Of a stretch of 64,000 nt of DNA, positions 12,801 through 26,900 are shown piece by piece; position 1 is the stretch's first letter, and each line of letters starts with the position of its first letter. The notes below the pieces were generated by a model, which worked only from the letters and a program-made list of their open reading frames with translations, ran no database searches and was not told where the DNA came from. The stretch covers positions 8,913,720-8,977,719 of the forward strand of contig OZ029927.1 in assembly GCA_964023275.1 (NCBI GenBank), in the 5' to 3' direction. The position numbers were made by a program, and so were the translations under genes. This DNA comes from Norana najaformis (taxonomy: Eukaryota; Annelida; Clitellata; Crassiclitellata; Hormogastridae).

Positions 12801-13655
12801 CATTCAGCCAACGTCATCTATGACTTAGATATGCCCCCCAGGCAAATATCAGCGACTGAAGTAAATAGTAAGTAAATATGAAGTAAGAACTACAGATTGA
12901 TCACTTTCAGGCAGACCTGACCACGTCAATGATAGTAATACAACTGTAAGTGAAAGCTTTTAGGTTCTGCCTTTCTGCCATCCAGCTGTGGCACCCTTGG
13001 ATGTTGTGGCACCCAAGATTGGTAAACACTGTCCTAGAGCAATTTGTGATAGTGCCATGTTGGTATTCACTAGTTGTATATCAGGTTCTAATCCTCACAT
13101 ACTGTGTGAAATTTTCGATTTGTCGTTGAGCCAAAAACACCCGTAAGTTAAAGATTTCCAGTTGCGGAACTGCTATTACTGTGTGTTTTGAAATTACCAG
13201 CATCTTTGTTTTGCAGGTCAACCATACAACCAGCTGGCGATCCTGGAGGCAGCAAAAGGCAACAAACTCTCGACAGTTTTCTTCCACATCCGCAGTATTG
13301 CCGTGAAACACCCGTTTCCTGTTGCCATGACAAACCTGGAGAAATTCTATGCAAAGATCAGCAAAGACATGTAATGCATTTGCCTTATCTAGAATTAATA
13401 ATCTCAATTTCCTGTTGTTATAATTTTTTAAAAACTTTGCAAAGTAGATGCTTTTTTACCTGGATGAACTTTTCAAAGTTACTTCCAAAACTGAGATCTT
13501 TTTGCCTAACGTTCCGGTTTTCCTTCAGCCATTTATGCATTATTCTGAGACATTTTGTTGTCTGAATTTTAGCCATGATTATCGAGCAAAGTTGACTGCA
13601 AATGAACTGATTGGGATCTTTTTACAGCTGCACGCATTTGTGTTTCTGTGCATTG
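3875..13655 (+). CDS. SMG7: SMG7 exons 1-10: 14-3-3-like and TPR region
   Basis: Ten small exons (23-154 nt) encode residues 1-262. This is the helical 14-3-3-like module that contacts SMG5 and phospho-UPF1. Conserved blocks in order: ALDKKVEQDLWNHAFKKQ (residues 49-66), ETASGFYLQLLQ, a cysteine-bearing ICQDCLVHLGDIARYR with the phosphate-binding R161, and the TPR-like SYYRHAAHLVPYNGQPYNQL. Exon 1 has only 23 coding bases. The 2.3-kb first intron and 1.9-2.0-kb intron 3 are mostly repeats. The split codons agree at every junction. Confidence 0.95.
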
Positions 13656-16600
13656 GTGAGTAGAAGTGAACCACTCTCCACTGTTGTCAAAATATTTCCC
13701 GTACATTTTGAAGGTGAATGTTTACTTATAAGCTTTCAGAATATGATGATGATGTATTAACAGCTGTGAGTAGTTGCAGGTTCCAAGTTTAAACAAGTAA
13801 GTGTGTTATTGCATAACAGAGTTACCAAGGTTACCACAATTTGTAAAACAATGTGCTTCTACATACGACTACTTGATTGTGAAATATATGTTGAGCACCA
13901 TCATCCAGTTGGATGGAAGGGAAGCTGAAATTCTGCCAGAATGATATAAATGACATATCTCATAAAATTTAGGGAATGTCCTGGCCTCTGGCTTTTTTTG
14001 GACTACCCTAGTAGTTGGAGCATGTGCTTGTGTGTAATGGTGTTTAATGAGTTCTTTTGTATTTTCTACAGTTTAATGCATATTTACACAGACTACAGTG
14101 GAGAACATGGCATCATGATAGTTATAAGTTATACAGATTTGTTATACCCCAGGAGTTCCTTCAAGCACACATTGTTTTAACATAAATTCTGATATAATGT
14201 AGTTATGGCATTATTATTTTTTATTATTATTATTATTTTGTATTATTATGCATGCAAGATGAGTAAATCTTAATCTGATGTGTGAAGCAATTGGGAATGA
14301 AGAACTTGCTCAAGGTCCCTACACAGTAATCATCTAAGGGGAGGTTCAAACCTGTACTTGCCGTGTTACAAGCCAAGCACTCTACCCAACTGACTACCGT
14401 GCCCCACAATCAGCGACTGTGCTGCACATGGATCTCAGATTAAATTTGGTTTTAGAAAATGACCTCGTTAAATGGGTACGTGAAATGGCAGCCAATGGCT
14501 GCTCCTTTTGTCATACATTGTCATAAAGTAAATTCTGATGAAAAGTGATCGTGGCATGGAGCTTGGATTAAGTTTAACGTCTAGCATGTTAATCTGTTGT
14601 CATTATTATTAGGAGCCATGGGAAGGCTTGCAATGAGTTATAGCATTTTAAGAGCAGGATTATGTGGTGCAGAGTGGTGCGGTTATTTCTTGAACTAAAT
14701 TATGCCATTTGGTGACAAAAGAATTGTATGTTAAAAAACAGCCAAGAATTGTAACGTGCCATCTGCCTTAACTAGCAAAATCTTATTCAAGCCCCTTGTA
14801 AATTTTAGCTTTTGAAGTATCATATTAAATATTGTGTTACAATGTGTTTGTGTTATGAAGTGGTTGTGTTCTACAGGCAAATTGGGAGTCATGAACATGT
14901 TGTTTCAGAAAGTGTCTTATAGTGAAGCATGTTATAGGCAAGTTTCAGTGTAGTTTCTGTTCTGTATGAAACAACAGTGAATCAGATATCTACGCTCAAC
15001 TCTGCCACTGCTGTACTCAGGTAGTGCCAGTCCCAAGCCTGGATAAAGGAGGTGGGCGACGTCAATGGCCTTTGATGCCAGAAGATGTCGTTAAACACTG
15101 GAACTACTAGTACTACTACTAACTGCTCTGCTGCACAAGGTGACCTGACTAAATTTCCATGAGTTTCATGGACCATCTTTCTGGAATAGGTTGCCTAATA
15201 ACTTGCGACATAAACTCCTTAGTCTTTCACTGGCTGTTTTCTGTAACTGTTGGAAAAGCAGTCTGCTTGATCGTGCATGGTCTTGTTTTGTCAGATCAGG
15301 AGTGCCTCTGAACAACTAATACAAGGTATAAGCTTAATAACCTTGAGCAAGTCCTTCACTAAGAAGTGTTCATTGCCATTAATTGATGCTTAGTCATTAA
15401 ATTTTCATTCTTTGTAAATGCCTCTTGAAGATGCGCCGTACAGGTTCGTGATGATGATTATCGTCATGGATTTGCTTTTGTTAGACCTCACGAAGGCAAA
15501 GTCACATGCAGAACGTTTGCTGGCCAGTTTGCCTGCTCACATCACCTCCAACAGTTTCAGCGCACACCAGCTGGTCCAGATGGTTACCGTCAATCTTTTC
15601 TCACTCTACCACTCGAAGCGCAAGCACAGCAGCAGCAGCTCTGGTCAGCCAGGTGTTGTGAAGAACGGTAACGACAAGAACGGCAACTCGGAAGCTTCGG
15701 CCGACTCGAGAAAGCCGAAAGAAAAGGGTGGAGGCAACCAGAAGACGTCATTTGATTTGCTGTTTGAAATTAATTGTAAGTCATGTCTGATTTAATATGC
15801 TTATCACTTGAATTTTTGTCTTTTTGAAATGTGAAATTGTTTTTTATTTGCTCTTTCACTGTGTGTTTCCTCATTACAATGTAATCAGTTAATAATATTG
15901 AAATGAAATGAAACAACTTTACAATATTAATGTCAAACCCCAGTCAGGTAAGAAATCAAAGTTTTAGGATAGCAGTTTTATGCTTTCAGAGATTCGGCAC
16001 CACAGAGATTTCCTGAAGTTGTGCTAAATAAGCAGCTTAATTATGATCCTTTACAATTATGTTCACAGTTTGGCTGGACATAGAAATCTTCATTCTGCAA
16101 CCGGAGTCCAAATTGTTGTCCCTTTTGCACTAGAACAATACAATGTTGCGCTTTCTCGATGGTTGGGCCCTCTATGTGGAATGGCCTCTCTCTTAATCTG
16201 CATGTCCTTCTAACGAGGGATTCTAGTTAAGCTTTTCACCAGCAGTTAAAACTCTCTTGTCTTTTGCCAGAGCTGGTCTGGAAGTGCCTCTGGGTACACT
16301 ACTTGAAGGGACGCTATATAAATGTTGATTGAATGAATGAATATTGCTAAAATTTCCGTTTCGGATTGTCTGTGTTGCAGTGTCCATGTTCGAGGTCTTT
16401 TTGCAGTCGACGCCAAAGGATGAGTCAAAGACCAGAGACTGTCATACGCTCGCACCCATCAAAGTTCTACTCGACTGGCTTCACACCGATCCAGACTCTA
16501 TGTCAAATCCAGCTTTCAAGACATCCTCGTTAGTCTGAACGTTCTTGTGCAGTAGTTTACTCTTCAATATCCAATTCATTGTAAAAGGGCTGACCTTCTA

Positions 16601-19600
16601 TTTAGGGTTTGAATTGGTGTGTGAAAACTTCAACACATCAGTTGCAAAAGATTTGTTCTTTTCCTTAATTTTTTTACTAATTGAAAACATAAGTTGCATA
16701 ACTTGCAGTGATGAAATGTTCTTTCAGGGTTTGGATGAATCTGAGTGAACTTCTCAATAACCTGCAGTGTTTCTTAAACCAGTCAGAATTCATGAATGAT
16801 CTTCAAAAACGTAAGTTCTCTGTGCTGCCTAGGTGGCGTGCATCAGTTTAAGAATTAATTTTATTTTATGTTATGAATAGTGTTCTTAAGTGATGTAATG
16901 CAAATAGCCTTTTTGCATAAATACATTTATATTGCACATCTTTAAAACTTTAGATACAATACTATGGATTGTTTTATGCAATAAATAAAAATGAACAATA
17001 AATAAAAGTCCCTCTCTCTCTTTTTCTCCGGAAATTTTTGAACAACCAAGGGATTATACTTACCTTGGTTAAAAAAATAAATAAAATAAATAAATAAATA
17101 AATAAAATAAAAATAATAATAAACGGACTAAATTCTAAAAGTGCTAAGCGTTTCATTTTAAGGAAGTCTTGATGAAGTTTTTAGTTTTATTAAAATTTAT
17201 GTGTGATACCTTGTACATGTTGGACTTTTGAAAAATGAACTTTTGTTTACTTGCTGTGGTGAGATATGAGTGTGAGTGAATAACCTGTCGATGTTTGTTA
17301 CTGTAGGAGATTTTGCAGGTCTTGTTTTTGAGTATAATATTCAAATTTTTTCGGTTTTATTTGTCCAGATATGTCGACACCTTTGCCTGAAGACTGTGAT
17401 TTAGAGTGTTTTTTACCCGTTTGTAAAGCTCACAGGTAACAGTTAATCGCTTGTTTTGTTGAATCGTACGAATTCTGTTGGTTGTAGGGAATCATGATGA
17501 TCCTAATTGTTAAATAGGCTTTGGTGGACAAGTGTTTCTTGTTTTAGGAATTTGAAGGATTCTTCTGGTCTGCACATATCTAGAACTTTTGAAATTTAAA
17601 TGTTATTCTGTGAGTTCTAATTTTTTGCTTCAGTATTATAATTTATTTTAACAAAACAAATCTTAAGTATTATTATTGTTATTATTATTATTAGCATTAG
17701 CAGCAGCATTATTGTTACCATTTATTAACGTTAGCATTAACAAAACACTAACACTAATATTGATTAGTGTTAGTGTTTTGTTAGGATTGTTATTAATACA
17801 TATGTATCATCATTATTAATTGTATTATTAATATTAGAATTAGTGTTATTAGCATTGTTATTCATGTATTTATCATTATTATTAATAGGATTATTACTAG
17901 TCTTATTGCTAATGGTTGTGTTGTAGTTTGTTTTATTTTATGCAAACAGTGATTGTTTTTATGTTTAATGCAAGATAATTTACTTTGAAAGTATATTAGG
18001 ATTGGTAAGAAAATATGTTGTTTGTTTCTTTTCAGTGATTTGACATATTATTCGACGTCATCTGAAACAATGACTGAGGAAATGGAGATGAGGCTGCGAT
18101 GTCACAAATTAGTCATGAGCGGATTTTGGATTGCCGAGAAGTTCCCGAGGTCTGTCATCTGAGAACACTTTCAGCTTTAAACCTCTTTGCTTCTATTCTA
18201 TGTAGCATGGATTTAGTTTCCATTTGATCTCAGACTTTTTAAAATCCATTTAGCTTACGAGTATTTGAAAGAGAAATTTTAAAAGTGTTATCATTATTGC
18301 TGTTGCATTATTAATGTATTAATTATTTTTATCAGTTTTATCATTAGCATTGTTTTTTAGCTTTATTGTTATTCTTGTCAGTTTCTGTGCTGAGGGTCAA
18401 AGTGTGAAGTTCTGATTTCACTTGGTTTGTCTCAGTGTGGATTATGATTTAATGGAGATGGAATTTGTCCTTAGGCTTAGACTCTGATTACTGCTTCTTG
18501 TAGTTGCATTCATTTTCAGTAACATCTTGGAGAGCACACATGTATGTATGTATGTACATATGTATGTATGTACATATGTTTGTATGTACATATGTATGTA
18601 TGTAAGTCTGTTTTGTATAAATATATATGTTTGCATGTATGTTGGCCTATGTATATATGTATGTGTGTATGTATGTAGGTCCGTGTTTGTGTGTGCGTAT
18701 GCATGTATCGTGTGTATGTAGGCCTATGTATGTATATATATTTATATATGTATGTATGTTGTCTTATGTATGTGTATGTATGTATTAATGCAAGCATGTA
18801 TTTATGTCTTTGTGTATGTATGTATGTATATCTATGTATTTATGTATCAAGACACTTTGCATTATGTTTTCAAGCAAAGTATGATTACTGCATTATATGG
18901 CATGGTATTGTGTCGTTTGGTGATATATTGTATTGATATTTGTTTGTACAGCTTAAATCTGCTCAATGTACAGCAGCTGGCAAATGGACATTTAGAGTTC
19001 TCAACACAAATCAAACCAGTACAAGGTAATAGAGCTTTTTAAAAATAGACCTATATTCAACACATATTCGTATTTTTCAGTAAATGTTTTTTCTGCTTGT
19101 GTATTTTTATTACTCATAAAGGGTTTTGAGCATGAATGAAACTTGTGCCCAGCAAACAGTGTAACAACATGGATGTAATTGCAATTGTAATCACAACAAT
19201 TTATACATCATCTCCAGTAGCAAGCTACTTCAGAGGTGCTTTACAATGTCAAATGATTAAGGAATAGAACGTGCTGTGCAACAGTTTTGTTGAAACAATG
19301 CTTTTGTTGCCAGCAAAATCTTTGGTTGGTTATTACGCAGCTAAGTGTGTTTGCGTTTCATTTCTAGGCTGTGTCCATTGAGTTTGGAAGCTCATATTTG
19401 AACCATGTAGCTTATTAGAAAAAGGTTATTTACATTTTGGATTGCTGTTTGTTGTGTTTTTGCCATGGATGGATGGATGGGTGGATGGATGGATGGAATA
19501 GCCTTCACTCCTGGATTGCGCCTTTGAGATCCAGTGTTGGAAGAGGCTTGCAAGATAAATAGTAGCAGTTCCAATGTTTAACGACTTCTTATGGCATCAA

Positions 19601-20931
19601 AGGCCGTTGACATCGCCCTCCTGCTTTATCCAGCCATTCTCTTATGGCTCAATGCCACTACCCAACTAAAGGCAGCGGCAGAGTTATTATTGCGAGATAA
19701 TGTGATGATGCTAAGATTTGTGATGTTAAAGCGATTCTGTGGCGTAATTGCTCTGTCTCCATGTGACTTCTGCTGCTGGCTTCATGTGACACATGATATT
19801 TCACTATTTCAATAAATATAATATTCATTTGTTATTATTTATTATTTTTATTTTATTTCTTATTTTATTACAAGCATTACTAGCTAGATGTATTCAGTGT
19901 AGAGTAAGTACGTAATGCGTTTGTTAACACATCATATGTCCATCAGTTGGGCGAGCAATCGTAGGTGTGCATGGGTCGCAGTGGTCATACGACAAATGCA
20001 AGATAGTACATACAGGTCAGACAAGCTGCTTTGTGAATATTTCTAGCAAGATATTGTTGAGTAAGGTAGATTATTGTTACCCATCATGATGTGTGAGTTT
20101 ATTATTATTCTTATTATTTCTGCATTGGTTAAGCGTCAATATCTAATGACTGAACATCAGTCAGTGGCAATGCAAGATAGATTTAGTGAGTGAGGGACTT
20201 GCTCAAGTTTATGCCTTGTATTAGTTCTTGTTCCATTCATGTAAAAAATATCTTTTGTTCATATATAAAAATGTCTACTGATTGCTTACTCAGAATTCTC
20301 AAAATTGTTTTTAAGATTTTTTAAAAGTAACATTTAAATGGATAATTTACTGTTATTCTGCTGCTTATTGCCTCTGTTTCAGTTTAGCATAATGTCTGTT
20401 TCTTGATATATTTAGGAAATAGTGGTGACCACAAAGCCACTAGACAGAATGTAGCCATTCAGGTAATTACGTACTACAATTAAGTTACTTTGAGCAGGGA
20501 TGATAATGTATTAGCTTCCATTAAAGATGATTATGATGATAATGATGATGGAGACATATACAATGAAGGATTCATATCTTATGTAGGTCCACTGCAGTTA
20601 CTGAACAAAGCAAAGCAATGGCTCAGTGTTAGACAAAGAATTGGGACACGAGCATTTCTTAGGAGATGCCGGAGAAATCAGCTGTACTTTCAATGTCTTG
20701 CACTAAAATTTCAGTTTTTCAATGCTGTTGCGTTTTACAATACCTTCTTCGTGCCAGAACTAGGTGTAGCCTTTTCAAATGTCACTAATAGTCGCTGGGT
20801 GGTTTATTCTTTCCTGAGGGATTACGCTTTGCTTGGGTTAAAATAACAATAATAATAATAATACAAATAATGCTGATAATAAAAAGATCAGAATATCAAT
20901 ATCATCCCGAAAGATTGCATTTTTGGTGTGC

Positions 20932-20964
<33 letters not shown>

Positions 20965-23900
20965 TGATGGGTGCGTCTGATTAGTTGCTCTTGAAGAGAT
21001 TCTAAGTTACAATTAAAATTACTATGTGACTGGGTAAGTTTTACGCATAGCTGATTATGCACAGGAGATTTTAATTTTGGTATGCTGTAAATCATTGCTG
21101 TTCTTCCACCTCTGATGACAGGCTATCATGCAGAAGGGTAACAAAGAAGTGATTGACAAGAAATGCGATGGTGTGATAAGCAAGTCATTACGAACAAGTT
21201 CCAGTTCCAAGACAATAGCCACAGAGGCAAAGGTACGTGCTTCCTCTTTGAATAATATTCACATTCTTGCTGAGCATGCAAGGAGTTTTTTAAAGATATG
21301 ATAAGAAACTACCATCTTAGTCCCAGAAATTACAAAAACAGTAGTTTTTTGGAAATGGTACACTGATGTAATGATGGGCATATGATGACCATATTTTTTA
21401 TAATAATAAGACAATTTAGAGCGCCATAGCACGGGCCAGGCCAAAAAAGGCGCTGTTGATGTACGGTTATTCACTGACTGCAGCCACATGCAGCACAAGT
21501 GTCAGCATATGCCCTGGTGGCACAAGTGTCAGTATATGCTGTGGCGGCACAAGTGTCAGCATATACCCTGGCAGTACAAGTGTCAGCATATGCCCTGTAA
21601 AAACAAGTAATTGGTTAGAAGTTCCAAACTCCTTTCAGATGAAGTATTTTATGTGTGTAGGTTGGTCGTTATGGGTGTACGACAATTTGGCAACAACTTT
21701 GATAGTAATCATAAATTCGTATTATGCTGCTTTAAGAGAAATTAAACTGAGGCGGTCTCTGTGCTTACCTACATGATGTTGAAGTTCATCAAGAACATAA
21801 CATTCACCTGTAAGCAATCAGTGCTCAGATAACCAGAAAAAAGTAATTGGCAGGTGCCTGTAAACATGGACAGCCCAACCAGTGGTGTAAAAAAGGGCAA
21901 AAACCCTGGAAGAGACAGATTGTCCCACTAATTGGGCCACCCAGTTCCTGACAAATTTCTATGGATAGGAATGTTTGAACTGTACTAACAAGTGTAAATG
22001 CAAGATGCCAGTGTTAACTAAAAGTGCAGAACGTTAACCGTGTGATTGCAGAAACAGTTATCCTACACATGAATCTTCATTTGGTGCACATGATTTGTTA
22101 TAACATAAATTCTGATACATGGTTAAGAATAGGGATCCCAGTTTTAATTCAACTTGCTTTAGGATGTTATTTGTTATTTCTGCATTTATTAAGTGCCGCT
22201 ATCTGATGATTAAGCCTCAGTTGATGGCTCTGAGCAATTGTGAATGAAGAACTTGCTCAAGGTCCCTACACAGTAACCACCTCTGGGGAGGGTCAAACCC
22301 ATACTGTCAGCATTACGAGCTGAGCACTCTAACCAATTGGCTACTGTGCTCAATAGTGTAGCACAACCTCACTATTATGTTACTTGCTACTGTTCCCAGT
22401 GGTAGTTGATTTGACGGCACTGGACTTTGAGACATTCACTTTGCACATGAACAGTATTGTTGTGAAGCCAGCCCGATAAAAACCACAAACTCACAACTGC
22501 TGCTTTATCAGAGTTCACTGGTTACTGTTAAATAGCTCTCAATGTTAATAGCAAGTGGTGTCATTATCAAACACTACTGAACTCTCAGCAAACACTTGAA
22601 CACAAACCAAATTAGAACTGAACAGTCAAATACAAGATGATCCCTCAACTAACAGCTGACGTGATAGAGGGCACAAATGATAAACTCGGGACAGAAGTTT
22701 ATATAGCACCTTTAGACAAAGTGCTTTATCTAGCAGAGACTATTATTAAGGTATTTGGTAGACATTTCTTTGAGAGTTTAATTGGATGAAGTGGCTTATG
22801 TGTAGGATTTGCCAGAGAAGCTGGATGCGGGCGTGATGGCTCACGCACTTATGGGAGTTGGAGATGGTGAGCGACTGAGTGAAAAGAGTTTCGGCAGCTG
22901 GTCATCGATGGAACGCCTGACTAACAACAGTCAAAGCACAGCCGCTGGATCTCCCGGTTCCTCTCATTCCGTCTCGACAGAGACGAGCTACAAACGGGAA
23001 TTTCATCAGAGCACAATGCCTTCCATCGGAGTCTCCGCTTCACAGCAGACGCCGCAGCAGGCATATCCATACTTTCTTACACAGCAGGGTACCAGTCCAA
23101 TGTTCGTGCGGTCGCCATCAAGCGAAGCTCAGATGATGCCACCAATTCCATCGTCGACAGCACTGGTTCAGCAGCAGCAGCAGCTGGGTGGCATCATCGG
23201 ACAGCGGATGATGAGTCCAGTTGAACGGGAAACTATTCTGAACGCTCAGCAGAATGGCATCGGATTCTCTGGACCTGGTAAGGACACCCAGACAGGCCAT
23301 TTCGACCAGCTCGCTACGCTCTACAGTCCAGGAATTCGGGGTTTTGGTCCACGAGAGCCGCTGGCACCTCCGCAGCCGCAGGGCCAGGCCTTCTTCCGTA
23401 TCGGGCAGCCATTCTCTTATGGCTCCATGCCTCCTCCTCCACCGCAAAATATGATGCCGATGTACATGGCCCGACAGGAGGATCCGTCGTCGAGGGGCAT
23501 GCCGGTGCCTATGGGGATGATGCCGTTACAGTGGTCAAGACAACCAGTGGTGGCCCCACGCGTGCCCTTCGTCCCATATCCGAGCCTCAATGAGCCACCT
23601 CCGAAGCTGTCGCAGAACCTGCCGTGTGATGATTTTTCTTCGGCCGGGGCACGAGGCTCCCAGCTTGGTTACTCCCAGACATCACCCGGCGGCCTGGCAC
23701 ATGATCCGGGCATCCTGGATGGAATGAGTCATCAGGCTGTGCAGTGCGCTAAACACGACGGATTCCTTTTTACACCGGGAGTTGGAGCTGCCAGATTCCC
23801 AGCTGCTCAGTCTCACTTGCAGTCTGTCCTGATGAATGGTGCAGATCGTGTGACTGGAATTCCCTTTTCTGGCCTCAGCTATGGGGAAATAGAGGCCAAC

Positions 23901-26900
23901 CTTGACCAGACACATGGAACGAGGCCGCGATTCAGTGGCCAACAGGGACCCAGAATGTACAACATGGGAAACGGCGTGCACATGTCCGACATCCTGGACA
24001 GCATTCCGGCTTCAGGTCCCCCTCAGCCGTCGGGGATGTTCCAGGCAGAGAAGAGGATTTTAGACGAACTAGACTTGATGAAACAGAATCCTGACATGAA
24101 GGTAATTAGCAAGTAGTTTGATGGTTGCTAACATGGTAACTTACTGCTAATGGGTCGGTCCTGCAGCTTTTTAGCTGGAATTTGAATTTTAATATGTCAT
24201 CAAGAAGAGAATAGTAATTGGTTGCGCTTCAACTTATGGGAACTCTGGGTACCAGCTTTCAAATCCCTGGCCACAGATTATTACAGTCAGTGGTTCAGGG
24301 AGACCAGGTCATCCCTCAGACTCGAACTGTTATGGCAGTTTCATAGTTTTGCTGTCGTTGGCCCCACCTCATGGAACAACATGCCTGGTGATATCTGGTG
24401 GGAATCCCCCTCTCTCTCCCTCTCTTTTCCACAAGCACTTGAAGACTGCTTTATTTCCTGCTAGTTCTGGGACATCAGGCCGGGAGCGCCTCTGATGAGT
24501 CTATCTCTTTGTGGCGCTGTATAAATTCTAAATTACAATTACAGTTAACCATGCAGTTTGTAAGGGAAGGTTGTACAGCTGATTCTGCTGTTGTCATGTT
24601 TTTACTTGACTGTCGAGTAGCAAAAAGTACAAAGCTGGATCTTTGAATACTCACAGAACTAATGAAGTTGTAACAGTTATTGGTTGTTTCATCATGACAG
24701 GGTTTTAGTAAAGTATCCCATATCCCACAAGTGAAACGTAGGGGAGGTGCTCATCTCCTTTTCTTTAGGCCCTTGAGCCGGCAATGGATGAATCCCAAGG
24801 TCATGGATATGGGGCCAGTGCATCACAGGACTTGCCATTTACTTCCCAGGTTATGCTGATACTAAACTATACTGCTTGGTGACAGAGGCAAGGTGTGCAC
24901 TAACAACTTGCCCAGGATCGTTACATGGAGTGGAACCTGCAACTGCATGATTATTGACTGCATCCAGTTTAAAATTCTGGCCCTTGTGTGCAGCTGCCTT
25001 GTTGGCAGTGCACCTATTTATCTAAGGGAACTGTGTGTCTCTGTTTCTTCTGTCCCTGGCCGCCGACTGCTGCGATCGGCAGTCCAGGGAGACCTGGTAG
25101 TTCCTATGGCTCGCACTACTACTGCACAGCGTCGCAGCTTTGCCGTTGTTGGCCCTGCCTCATGGAACAACCTGCCTGGTGACCTTAGACCGTGTTTTTC
25201 CCCATTAGTCATGGGAAATTGGGCTGGGAGCGCCTCTGATGAGTTTCATCTTGAAGTGGCGCTTTATAAGTTCTTGATTACGATTACGACCAAACACTTT
25301 ACCAGTAGACTGCCATGCTGCACTCAGGGTTTTAGGTTTGAGATGAAATTTCTGGAATTGTTTACATTACTTTTGAAATGCCTCTTCCACATGTAACGTT
25401 GCTTTATTGCACTCGTTGTCCTTATAGATTTTTGTTGCTTTGCATGTTGGTTGATGAGGTACTTGTTGTTTTTAGTCAAACCCTGACACGATCTTGTCTT
25501 ATCCAGCTTCGTCTGGCATTGGAATGAACAATTTCTCGTGCAGAACTGGGGTAAAGTATTATTACCTCTGCAGAGTTAGCATTTGATAAAGTGCTGCAGC
25601 CCTTTTGTAGATTGGACTAGGAATGTAAAGTTTTGTTGCAATGTTTTTCATTTTCTTATTACTTTTGTATTAGTAACTGAAATGACTACAATTTGTTTAT
25701 TGTATTTTGAGCAGAGTGAGCTGCTTCTAGGCTGCTTTACATCATTTAGCAGCACAGGCTGAGAGTTGAATTGACAACAGTTTCGGTTGTTTTTGAAAGT
25801 ATGAACCCTGTGATTTGATACTGGAAGGCTGTTCCACACGTGGCCAGTGACGTGAAAGGCTATATAACCAATTTTTGTCTCAGTCTCTGAAGTTGGCTGT
25901 TGCTCATTTGAGTGTGTATGTGTTTATTTAGTTATTCGTGTGGCAGATGTTAAGGCCTTCACTGCTTCTTGCATTTTCCAATATTGAAAGCAAGAGTCTG
26001 AAGTAGTCTGATCTTTGTTAATTACTTGTTTTGTAGGATATTCTGAAATCTGACAGTCCTCAGCCAATTGGCGCTCGCTCGCAAAGGTCAGCTTTTAAGT
26101 TTTGTGGCAATACGTTGATCAGTAGCTGTAGATCTAATGGAAAAATAATATAAATAAATCTTATGCTTGTTGTATTGCCTTATTTTGATAAACAGTTCTT
26201 TCTCTTTGGAACCAAAATGCTATAGATATTAGTGAAGGCTGTGTAGCCTTAATCCTAATACTGTATTGAATTGGGGGAATTTATATAGTGCCTTTTATAG
26301 AAAAAAGTACTAAGCAGAGCTTCTAACAAATGTCCTGGTTCATATTTTCCTACATGAGCATACAGCCTTGACCCTGCTCAGTTTTGAAGGATTTTACTGG
26401 GTGAGATCATTTGCTATTGTTGCCTGTTTAAATGGGTACTACTCCTTTTCAGTTGCTTTAAACAAATCATGTGAGAGTATTCTTTGAATTCTTCGTAATG
26501 CCTGCAGTCTAAAACTAAGTAGTTTTATATTCTGGTTTGGTAAAGAGTGTCCCAGTTACTCTGGACATGTTCCAGGCATACGTTCTTTATGTTATTTGCA
26601 TGAGAAATATCCAGAATTTGTAGATGCGTACACTGACGTAAATGTAAATGTTTTTCTATAGCGACCATATGGCCTTGACCCTGCTCATCTGTCAATGAAT
26701 TTATTGAGTGAGATCCTTCATCACCGCTACCTGTTTGATTAGGTGCCACACCATTTAAAGTCCCCATGTACGAACTGAAGTAGCTAGCGTGACGTCTGCT
26801 TTATTTTCTAATTCGGTTTTTCAAAGATGTTTTAATAGGCATTTTGTTTATGAATCTGCTTTTTACAGCTCCATTTTCACGGCATCGGCTAATACTAAGA

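Noticed and set aside
20490-20846. 118-residue plus-strand frame
   Set aside because: It lies between well-defined SMG7 exons 17 and 18, is AT-rich, and has no recognisable motif.
23118-23981. Minus-strand frames opposite SMG7 exon 19
   Set aside because: They are GC-biased shadows of a confirmed coding exon and have no splice or domain support.
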